NCBI GenBank assembly: GCA_023411645.1
Contig: JAEYON010000128.1
Span: 1-30,223 of the forward strand
Reading direction: 5' to 3'
Source of the DNA: Bacillota bacterium
GTDB taxonomy: Bacteria; Bacillota; Clostridia; Acetivibrionales; DTU013
Length of the DNA stretch: 30,223 nucleotides
Part shown: positions 23,480-30,025 of the stretch, piece by piece
Layout: the number at the start of each line of letters is the position of its first letter
Position numbering within the stretch: the stretch's first letter is position 1
Notes under the pieces: generated by a model
Seen by the model: only the letters and a program-made list of their open reading frames with translations
What the model was told of the DNA's origin: nothing
Databases searched by the model: none
Made by a program: the position numbers and the translations under genes

Positions 23480-24832
23480 ATGTCCCGTTATATTCCCAAC
23501 ACTGAGGAAGACAGGGCGCAAATGCTTTCTGAGCTTGGCCTGTCGGACATAGGGGAGCTGTTTGCGGACATCCCGGAGGAGATTAAGCTTGGCAGGGGGC
23601 TGGAACTGCCGCAAAGCCTTTCCGAACCGGAGCTGACTGCTTTCATGAGGAGTCTTGCTGACAAAAACGTCAATTGCTCACAATCGGCCTGTTTTCTTGG
23701 TGCGGGAGCGTATGACCATTTTATCCCTGCTGTCGTCAGGTATGTGATCTCAAAGCCGGAGTTTTACACATCTTATACTCCTTATCAGCCTGAGATCAGC
23801 CAGGGTATGCTTCAGGCGATCTTTGAATACCAGACCATGATCTGCCGTCTGACCGGTATGGATGTGTCCAATGCATCCATGTACGACGGAGCGACAGCGC
23901 TGGCAGAGGCCGCGCTGATGGCCGTGCGTTCAACGGGCAGGAAAAAGGTGCTGGTCAGCCGGGGAGTGCATCCGGAATACCGCGAGGTATTAGAAACCTA
24001 TGCTAAATTCAATGATATTGAGGTAAGTGAGATTGCTTTATCGCGGCTGAAGACCGATATGGCTGCTTTGACGGCCTTTAACGAGGATGGAGATATAGCG
24101 GCTGTCATCATCCAGAATCCAAATTTCTTTGGTAATATTGAGAATTTTAAGGCTGTTTCAGAGTTTGCTGCCAGCAAAGGAGCTCTCTCCATCGCCTGTG
24201 TCGACCCCATATCACTGGGCCTTTTGCAGTCTCCCGGAGAATCCGGCGCAGACATTGCGGTAGGCGACGGACAGCCACTTGGGAACCCGATAAATTATGG
24301 CGGTCCGACGCTTGGTTTTCTCGCAGCAAAAAAAGAATTTCTTCGAAAAATGCCCGGCAGGATAGTCGGTCAGACGACGGATCATGAAGGAAGAAGAGGC
24401 TTTGTCCTGACTCTTCAGGCACGGGAACAGCATATTCGGAGAGAAAAAGCAGTTTCCAACATTTGCTCCAATCAGGCGCTCAATGCACTGGCTGCAACGG
24501 CATACCTGTCCGTCATGGGTAAAGAGGGTCTGAAGAAAGTAGCGGATCTTTGCCTGCAAAAGGCACACTATGCAATGGATCAGTTACTTGCCACAGGCAA
24601 ATTTGAAAGAGTATCAGATGCTCCGTTTATAAAGGAATTTACAGTGAAAGCACTGGAGGAGCCCGTTGGAAATATTAATAAGAGACTTCTGGAGAATGGC
24701 ATCATTGGCGGGCTGGAGCTCGAGAGGGCATATCCCGAGCTAAAGGGACACTGGCTCTTAGCAGTGACAGAAAAGCGTACGAAGCTGGAAATTGACAAGC
24801 TTGTGAAAATTGCAGCGGGAGGTGACCGTTGA
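23480..24832 (+). CDS. gcvPA: Glycine dehydrogenase (decarboxylating) subunit 1
   Basis: N-terminal half of the split P-protein found in Firmicutes; with GcvPB it decarboxylates glycine on PLP and loads GcvH. 450 aa: IPNTEEDRAQML start, AYDHFIPAVVRYV, YTPYQPEISQG, GMDVSNASMYDGATALAEA, GRIVGQTTDHEGRRGFVLTLQAREQHIRREKA. This subunit lacks the PLP lysine, as expected. The start is the ATG at 23480, 7 nt after AGGAGG; the ATG at 23474 lies on top of that site. It ends two bases before the gcvPB ATG. Confidence 0.96.
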   Translation: MSRYIPNTEEDRAQMLSELGLSDIGELFADIPEEIKLGRGLELPQSLSEPELTAFMRSLADKNVNCSQSACFLGAGAYDHFIPAVVRYVISKPEFYTSYTPYQPEISQGMLQAIFEYQTMICRLTGMDVSNASMYDGATALAEAALMAVRSTGRKKVLVSRGVHPEYREVLETYAKFNDIEVSEIALSRLKTDMAALTAFNEDGDIAAVIIQNPNFFGNIENFKAVSEFAASKGALSIACVDPISLGLLQSPGESGADIAVGDGQPLGNPINYGGPTLGFLAAKKEFLRKMPGRIVGQTTDHEGRRGFVLTLQAREQHIRREKAVSNICSNQALNALAATAYLSVMGKEGLKKVADLCLQKAHYAMDQLLATGKFERVSDAPFIKEFTVKALEEPVGNINKRLLENGIIGGLELERAYPELKGHWLLAVTEKRTKLEIDKLVKIAAGGDR

Positions 24833-24833
24833 G

Positions 24834-26303
24834 ATGGTACGGCGCGAGACGCAGATGATATTTGAAAGAAGCAGAGCCGGAAGAAAGGCATACAGCCTTC
24901 CTGTATGCGATGTGCCGGTGAAACCTTCGGCGGAACTGATAGGAGAAGAGTATCTAAGAAAGTCAGACGCGGAACTTCCGGAGGTTAGCGAGGTTGATGT
25001 AGTACGACATTTTACAGAACTTGCCGGTCGTAACCTTGGCGTGGATACGAGCTTTTACCCGCTTGGCTCCTGTACAATGAAATACAACCCCAAAATAAAC
25101 GAGGATATTGCAAGTCTTGAAGGCTTTACGGGCGTTCATCCATACCAGCCTGAGGAAACGGCGCAGGGGTGTTTGCAGGTCTTATATGAAATGGACAGGA
25201 TGCTCTCCGAAATCACCGGTATGGATCGGGTATCCCTGCAGCCTGCGGCAGGCGCCCATGGAGAGCTGGCCGGGTTAATGATAATCCGGGCTTACCATCA
25301 GAGCCGTAATGATACTGCCCGCACAAAAATAATTATTCCGGATTCGGCGCATGGGACTAATCCAGCTTCAGCTGCAGCAGCAGGTTTTGACGTAGTGGAG
25401 GTAAAATCGGATGCCAGAGGCGGAGTGGATCTGGAAGCGCTGAGGCAGGCTGCCGACAGCAATACGGCGGGATTGATGCTCACCAACCCTAATACACTGG
25501 GATTATTTGATGAAAACATTAAAGAGATTGCACAGATCATTCATAATGCAGGCGGTTTGCTCTACTATGACGGCGCCAATGCCAACGCGATCATGGGCAT
25601 CTGCAGGCCCGGCGACATGGGCTTTGACGTGGTGCATCTGAATCTTCATAAAACCTTCAGCACTCCCCATGGCGGCGGCGGACCCGGTTCCGGTCCTGTG
25701 GGAGTGAAAAAGGCGTTGGTTCCGTTTTTACCTGTGCCGGTGGTGAAATTTGAAAACAACCGCTACAGACTCGATGAGGACCGCCCTGAGTCAATTGGCA
25801 GGATGAAGGCGTTTTATGGCAACTTCGGCGTCGTTCTCAGAGCCTACGCCTATATCAGGACAATGGGGCCCGACGGACTCAAAAAGGCATCGGAGACGGC
25901 CGTGCTAAATGCCAATTATCTTATGCAACGGTTGAAGAGTGCCTACGACCTATCATATAACCGCACCTGCATGCATGAATTTGTGCTCACAAACGGAAAG
26001 CAGGAGAAAAATGGCGTCCGCACCCTTGACATAGCAAAGAGGCTGCTGGACTTCGGGTATCATCCGCCAACGGTCTATTTCCCGCTGATCGTGCATGAGG
26101 CAATGATGATCGAGCCCACGGAAACAGAGAGCAGGGAATCGCTGGATGCCTTTGCCGATGCGCTTCTCACTATTGCCGAAGAGGCTGCCAGAGAGCCCGA
26201 GAAGGTTCGCAATGCCCCCTACACCACAGTCATCTCCAGGCTCGATGAGGTAAAAGCGGCCAGAAACCCCGTACTGATATGGAATGATTCACATCAGGCA
26301 TAA
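24834..26303 (+). CDS. gcvPB: Glycine dehydrogenase (decarboxylating) subunit 2
   Basis: C-terminal half of the P-protein, carrying the cofactor. 489 aa from the ATG at 24834. PLP lysine K273 in NLHKTFSTPHGGGGPG; also LGSCTMKYNPK, SAHGTNPASAA and GGLLYYDGANANAIMG. GGGAGGTGA lies 8 nt before the ATG and inside the end of gcvPA; the TTG at 24810 is upstream of that site and rejected. It is the last gene of the glycine-cleavage group; no clear terminator is seen in the 104 bp before mrnC. Confidence 0.96.
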   Translation: MVRRETQMIFERSRAGRKAYSLPVCDVPVKPSAELIGEEYLRKSDAELPEVSEVDVVRHFTELAGRNLGVDTSFYPLGSCTMKYNPKINEDIASLEGFTGVHPYQPEETAQGCLQVLYEMDRMLSEITGMDRVSLQPAAGAHGELAGLMIIRAYHQSRNDTARTKIIIPDSAHGTNPASAAAAGFDVVEVKSDARGGVDLEALRQAADSNTAGLMLTNPNTLGLFDENIKEIAQIIHNAGGLLYYDGANANAIMGICRPGDMGFDVVHLNLHKTFSTPHGGGGPGSGPVGVKKALVPFLPVPVVKFENNRYRLDEDRPESIGRMKAFYGNFGVVLRAYAYIRTMGPDGLKKASETAVLNANYLMQRLKSAYDLSYNRTCMHEFVLTNGKQEKNGVRTLDIAKRLLDFGYHPPTVYFPLIVHEAMMIEPTETESRESLDAFADALLTIAEEAAREPEKVRNAPYTTVISRLDEVKAARNPVLIWNDSHQA

Positions 26304-26407
26304 AATTAGTTATAATTCAAGATGAAAATAATGCGAACTACAGACTGCAGATTGACAGAGCATGCAGATAGAAGAATAGACGGAACGCAGAAATGGATGG
26401 TTAATGG

Positions 26408-26833
26408 ATGAATGATGAATTAATAGGGATAATCGGAAAAGAGCTTCCAATCCGGCAGGGAGACTTGAATACTTATTCTCCGCTGGTGCTGGCTTATGTC
26501 GGTGATGCTGTTTTCGAACTGTATGTCCGCACGCTTCTGGTCAGCAAGGGAAATGCGCCGGTGCACAAGCTTCACCAGCAGTCGATCTCCTTTGTAAAGG
26601 CGAAATCCCAATCCGATACCATTCACAAGCTGCTGGAGAGCTTGACGGCAGAGGAACAGGACATTGTAAGAAGAGGAAGGAATGCCAAATCAGGGACCAT
26701 TCCCAAAAATGCCGATGTAACAGAGTATAAATATGCAACAGGTTTTGAGACGCTGCTGGGTTATCTTTATTTAAAGGAAGACTATATGCGCCTGCTCGAA
26801 CTGTTGAAGGCCTCTGTGGAGCAGAACCGGTAG
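26408..26833 (+). CDS. mrnC: Mini-ribonuclease III
   Basis: RNase III catalytic domain without the dsRNA-binding domain; in Firmicutes it matures 23S rRNA ends. 141 aa, with the signature YVGDAVFELYVR (catalytic D33) and the second acidic helix around TGFETLLGYLYL. Family members are 130-145 aa. The ribosome site (GGATGG) is modest. It is followed 36 bp later by rlmB. In many Firmicutes mrnC follows cysS directly; here they are 12 kb apart. Confidence 0.93.
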   Translation: MNDELIGIIGKELPIRQGDLNTYSPLVLAYVGDAVFELYVRTLLVSKGNAPVHKLHQQSISFVKAKSQSDTIHKLLESLTAEEQDIVRRGRNAKSGTIPKNADVTEYKYATGFETLLGYLYLKEDYMRLLELLKASVEQNR

Positions 26834-26869
26834 CAGATGGACGAGGAGACGCGGAAGGAGCGTATAGTT

Positions 26870-27928
26870 ATGGAAGAAAAAAGACAATTCAGCAGGGATA
26901 ATCGCGGCAGGGACAATCGCGGGAATGACAAGCGTGTAGTGAGCAGCCAGACTAGGGACAGCCGGAGCAGGGATAATCGGGATAAAGATGACTGGGGCAA
27001 TAAAAATGCTTGGAACCGGAACAGCAAGCCCACGAGGAAAAGCAGACCCGCGGAAGACAGCAGATCAACAGTGACTAAAAGGCCAATGGAAGATAGCATG
27101 TCAAAAGTGCATAGAAGTTCAACAGTCAACAGGGCAATAACAGAAAGAAGGCCAACGGATGACATTCGGCAAGGCATGATGGATGATCTGGAGAAGCTGG
27201 AGGGCAGAAACTCCGTGCTTGAGGCGCTGAAATCCGGCAGAAGCATCAACCGAATTTTTGTCGCAAAGGGTGACCGTGAGGGTTCTGTCAACCAAATCAT
27301 CGCACTGGCAAGGCAAAATCACATCCTCATTCAGGAAATCGACAGAACAAAGCTTGACGATATGTCGCAGACATTTGCACATCAAGGGGTTATAGCACTT
27401 ACAGCCGCCAAGGATTATGTCGAGGTGGATGATATACTAAAGGCTGCGGCAGACAGCGGCAGGCCGCCCTTCATCATTATACTCGATGAAATAACGGATG
27501 CCCACAATCTTGGTTCCATATTGAGAACGGCGAATGCCGTCGGTGCCCATGGAATTATCATACCGAAGCGCAGGGCGATCGGCCTGACTGCAGCTGTTTC
27601 AAAGGCCTCTGCTGGCGCGATCGAATATGTGCCTGTAGCTAGAGTTACCAACATCGTTCAAACAATTGAAGCATTGAAGAAGCAGAATATATGGGTGGCG
27701 GGGACCGATTCCACCGGTGAAAAGGCATACTTCGACAGCGATTTGACCGGAGCAATTGCGCTTGTCATTGGCAGCGAGGGCGAAGGAATGGGTAAGCTGG
27801 TGCGGGAAAGCTGCGACTTTGTGGTCAATATTCCGATGAATGGGCAGATCACCTCCTTAAATGCCGCAGTGGCCGGAGCAATTGTATCATATGAGATTCT
27901 GAGGCAAAGAAGTAAAAAGCAGCTTTAG
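26870..27928 (+). CDS. rlmB: 23S rRNA 2'-O-ribose methyltransferase RlmB with long N-terminal extension
   Basis: SPOUT/TrmH-family enzyme methylating G2251 (E. coli numbering) in the 23S P loop. 352 aa from the ATG at 26870 (GGAAGGAG 9 nt upstream; ATG 26837 has no site). Residues 1 to about 105 are a low-complexity Arg/Asn/Asp/Ser tract (DNRGRDNRG, SRSRDNRDKDD, RPAEDSRST) that looks disordered and RNA-binding; typical RlmB has about 245 aa. Then comes the substrate-binding domain (EGRNSVLEALKSGR) and the SPOUT knot: NLGSILRTANA, IGSEGEGMG, IPMNGQITSLNAAVA. It lies between mrnC and sigH as in many Firmicutes; the usual yacP between rlmB and sigH is absent. Confidence 0.93.
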   Translation: MEEKRQFSRDNRGRDNRGNDKRVVSSQTRDSRSRDNRDKDDWGNKNAWNRNSKPTRKSRPAEDSRSTVTKRPMEDSMSKVHRSSTVNRAITERRPTDDIRQGMMDDLEKLEGRNSVLEALKSGRSINRIFVAKGDREGSVNQIIALARQNHILIQEIDRTKLDDMSQTFAHQGVIALTAAKDYVEVDDILKAAADSGRPPFIIILDEITDAHNLGSILRTANAVGAHGIIIPKRRAIGLTAAVSKASAGAIEYVPVARVTNIVQTIEALKKQNIWVAGTDSTGEKAYFDSDLTGAIALVIGSEGEGMGKLVRESCDFVVNIPMNGQITSLNAAVAGAIVSYEILRQRSKKQL

Positions 27929-28107
27929 TAGGAGTAAAAGCAGCTCTGATGAAATAATTAAATTATATTTACCAAAGAAGGCGAAACTGCCGATAACTAT
28001 ATAGAGAAATATGAATGCAAGTTGGGAAATACTCATACAACCAAGGTTATGAACTTGTATTACCTCAGCGGGCCATGGTCCGGGCTCTGCTCGCCCATGC
28101 ATCCTGC

Positions 28108-28136
28108 TTGACATAAAAGTGGGGGTCACATATAAT
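28108..28136 (+). promoter_or_regulatory. Perfect-consensus promoter for sigH
   Basis: TTGACA (28108-28113), 17 nt, TATAAT (28131-28136): an exact SigA consensus, 74 bp before the sigH start. It lies in the 281-bp rlmB-sigH gap, which otherwise shows only a small GC-rich patch (28070-28100) and no ORF or yacP remnant I can support. Confidence 0.85.
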
Positions 28137-28209
28137 TAGGTGAGGTGAAATACTAGTATAGCCTGCCTGAACATACCATGTTTTACATTACATATGAGGG
28201 GGCATATTA

Positions 28210-28854
28210 TTGAAGCCAAATGCTCAAGCGGAGGCAAAAGTAAGTTATAATCCGGCAGTTGACGAAGAAATAATCAAAGAAGCTAAATCCGGCGATAACG
28301 AAGCCCTCGAATTTCTGATCAACAAATACAAAAGCTTTGTCCGCGCAAAAGCGAGGACCTATTTTCTTATTGGTGCAGACAGGGAGGACATCATCCAGGA
28401 AGGCATGATCGGCTTGTACAAGGCCATCAGAGACTTCAGGGGGGACAAGCTCTCATCCTTCAGGGCTTTTGCAGAGTTGTGCATTACCAGGCAGATCATA
28501 ACGGCTATCAAGACAGCCACCAGGCAAAAACACATTCCGCTCAATTCCTATGTATCTTTGAATAAACCCATTTTTGATGAGGAATCGGATCGTACTCTTC
28601 TCGATGTAATCAGTGAGGAGAACGTCAGCGACCCTGAGGAAATGATGATTAACCGCGAGGAATTTGCAGGTATTGAGCTGAAAATGGGAGAGATCCTCAG
28701 CTCGCTTGAATGGGAAGTTCTTTCCAACTATCTGCAGGGACGCTCCTATCAGGAGATCGCGGTGGATCTGAACAGGCATGTCAAGTCAATAGACAATGCG
28801 CTTCAGCGCGTGAAACGTAAGCTTGAGAAGTATTTGCAGGAAGGAAAGATCTGA
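28210..28854 (+). CDS. sigH: RNA polymerase sporulation sigma factor SigH
   Basis: Sigma-70 family factor that starts the sporulation programme. 214 aa, TTG start with GAGGGGG 7 nt upstream. Region 2: GADREDIIQEGMIGLYKAIRDFRGDKLSSFRAFAELCITRQII split over two helices; region 4 HTH: YLQGRSYQEIAVDLN then VKSIDNALQRVKRKL. Length and motifs match SigH rather than other alternative sigmas. It has its own perfect SigA promoter. It is followed by tRNA genes; rpmG-secE, which often follow, are not in the window. Confidence 0.95.
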   Translation: MKPNAQAEAKVSYNPAVDEEIIKEAKSGDNEALEFLINKYKSFVRAKARTYFLIGADREDIIQEGMIGLYKAIRDFRGDKLSSFRAFAELCITRQIITAIKTATRQKHIPLNSYVSLNKPIFDEESDRTLLDVISEENVSDPEEMMINREEFAGIELKMGEILSSLEWEVLSNYLQGRSYQEIAVDLNRHVKSIDNALQRVKRKLEKYLQEGKI

Positions 28855-28920
28855 CGGCAGGTATTTGACAGGAGCGAACCGGAGTCCGATTGATTGGGTT
28901 AAATTGCAGTATTTTTATAC

Positions 28921-28950
28921 TGGACAGTACCGACTCAGATATGTTATAAT
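28921..28950 (+). promoter_or_regulatory. Promoter of the tRNA-Gly/tRNA-Thr unit
   Basis: TGGACA (28921-28926), 18 nt, TATAAT (28945-28950). Transcription would start about 14 bp before tRNA-Gly. Good fit for a stable-RNA promoter. Confidence 0.7.
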
Positions 28951-28970
28951 ACAATTCGCTCAGGACGCAT

Positions 28971-29044
28971 GCGGGTGTAGTTCAGTGGTAGAACATCAGC
29001 TTCCCAAGCTGATTGTGAGGGTTCGATTCCCTTCACCCGCTCCA
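28971..29044 (+). tRNA. tRNA-Gly (anticodon CCC)
   Basis: Full cloverleaf: acceptor GCGGGTG (28971-28977)/CACCCGC, D-arm GTTC...GAAC, anticodon stem TCAGC/GCTGA with loop TTCCCAA (29001-29007), so the anticodon CCC is at 29003-29005. T-loop TTCGATT. Discriminator T29041 and an encoded CCA (29042-29044). It reads GGG codons. Confidence 0.95.
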
Positions 29045-29068
29045 GAAACTCAATACCCCGTACCACAC

Positions 29069-29144
29069 GCCCTCATAGCTCAGTAGGCAGAGCGCATCCA
29101 TGGTAAGGATGAGGTCATCAGTTCGACTCTGATTGAGGGCTCCA
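29069..29144 (+). tRNA. tRNA-Thr (anticodon GGT)
   Basis: Full cloverleaf: acceptor GCCCTCA (29069-29075)/TGAGGGC (29134-29140), D stem GCTC/GAGC, anticodon stem CATCC/GGATG with loop ATGGTAA (29100-29106; anticodon GGT 29102-29104), T stem ATCAG/CTGAT with loop TTCGACT, discriminator T29141, encoded CCA. It reads ACC/ACU codons. It is 24 bp after tRNA-Gly and presumably in the same transcript. Its 3' half (from 29089) is the apparent parent of the repeats that follow. Confidence 0.96.
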
Positions 29145-29192
29145 TAGAAAAAGAAGGCATCTAATTCAGACTAGATGCCTTCTTTTTCTATG
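29143..29192 (+). terminator. Perfect 21-bp hairpin after tRNA-Thr (H1)
   Basis: 29143-29163 is the exact reverse complement of 29172-29192; loop 29164-29171. The stem includes the CA of the tRNA's CCA, so the hairpin abuts the mature end. The right arm contains CTTTTT, so it can act as terminator; the symmetric A/T arms make it bidirectional. Confidence 0.85.
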
Positions 29193-29430
29193 ACGCTCTT
29201 CACCGGGGAGCCAGCTGAAGAGCGTATCCTTACCATGGATGCGCTCTCGATCCAGGCTGAGGCTCGATAAGCGAGCGATGCAAGGAAAGCAAACTTCGAA
29301 GCGCGGAACATATCGGTATATGTGAGCACTGGAGAAGTGCAGCTTGACGCCGCAGCGCGAAGGTTAGTGAGTCTCAGAGCATCCATGGATAAGGATGAGG
29401 TCACCAGTTCGATTCTGGTTGAGGGCTCCA
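29193..29430 (+). repeat. Array unit 1 (core type A)
   Basis: 29193-29202 pairs perfectly with 29216-29225 (10-bp hairpin). 29226-29247 is an exact 22-nt reverse complement of tRNA-Thr 29089-29110 (D-stem end, anticodon stem-loop). Core: 29248-29375. Sense tRNA half: 29376-29430, with an 8-nt anticodon loop ATGGATAA and T stem ACCAG/CTGGT, a paired C-G replacing the tRNA's T-A. Confidence 0.88.
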
Positions 29431-29473
29431 AAATGAAAACAGACTTCCGAATGGAAGTCTGTTTTCATTTTGG
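29428..29473 (+). terminator. Perfect 20-bp hairpin H2
   Basis: 29428-29447 is the exact reverse complement of 29454-29473, loop CGAATG. It begins with the CCA of unit 1's tRNA half and ends in TGG; ATTTT in the right arm. Same sequence as H4 apart from one loop base. Confidence 0.85.
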
Positions 29474-29706
29474 AAACTTCTTTCGAAGCCGGGCAGGTAA
29501 CCTCATCACCAGGGGATGCGCTCTTGATCCGGGCTGAGGCTCAATAAGCGAGCGATGCAAGGAAGCCGAGCATCGAGGAACGCAACATATGATGATATGT
29601 GAGTACCGCAGATGTGACAGCTGACGCGGCAGCGCGAAGGTTAGTGAGTCTCGGAGCATCCATGGGCAAGGATGAGGTCACAGTTCGACTCTGATTGAGG
29701 GCTCCA
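29471..29706 (+). repeat. Array unit 2 (core type B)
   Basis: Antisense half 29471-29524 (54 nt): read on the minus strand it starts AGAGCGCATCC, contains GATGAGGT, and ends TTTCCA, aligning with a tRNA-Thr 3' half of the same length. Core 29525-29652. Sense half 29653-29706 (54 nt): anticodon loop ATGGGCAA (8 nt), one base missing from the T stem, CCA kept. Confidence 0.85.
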
Positions 29707-29749
29707 AAAAGAGAGAGGATAGTCAAACGACTATCCTCTCTCTTTTTGG
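29704..29749 (+). terminator. Perfect 21-bp hairpin H3
   Basis: 29704-29724 is the exact reverse complement of 29729-29749, loop AAAC. It begins in CCA, ends in TGG, with TTTTT in the right arm. Stem sequence differs completely from H2/H4, while position and geometry are the same. Confidence 0.85.
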
Positions 29750-29982
29750 AATCTTCTCCCGAAGCCGCGCAGGTAACCTCATCACCAGGGGATGCGCTCT
29801 TGATCCAGGCTGAGGCTCGATAAGCGAGCGATGCAAGGAAGCGGAGCATCGAGGAACGCAGCATATGATGATATGTGAGTACCGCAGATGCGACCGCTGA
29901 CGCCGCAGCGCGAAGGTTAGCGAGTCTCAGAGCATCCATGGGCAAGGATGAGGTCATAGTTCGACTCTGATTGAGGGCTCCA
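29747..29982 (+). repeat. Array unit 3 (core type B)
   Basis: Antisense half 29747-29800, core 29801-29928, sense half 29929-29982: the same 54/128/54 geometry as unit 2. Eight substitutions separate the two cores, including C29567/G29628 in unit 2 versus G29843/C29904 here, which keeps the pair. Anticodon loop ATGGGCAA; T stem again lacks one base. Confidence 0.85.
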
Positions 29983-30025
29983 AAATGAAAACAGACTTCT
30001 GAATGGAAGTCTGTTTTCATTTTGG
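29980..30025 (+). terminator. Perfect 20-bp hairpin H4
   Basis: 29980-29999 is the exact reverse complement of 30006-30025, loop TGAATG. Stem identical to H2, although the core before it (type B) differs from the core before H2 (type A). Confidence 0.85.

Noticed and set aside
28823..29086. Open frame spanning tRNA-Gly
   Set aside because: It starts inside the 3' end of sigH and runs through a tRNA gene; a chance frame.
29376..29982. Extra tRNA-Thr genes in each unit
   Set aside because: All lack the 5' acceptor strand and a proper D arm, and have 8-nt anticodon loops, so only 3' halves are present.
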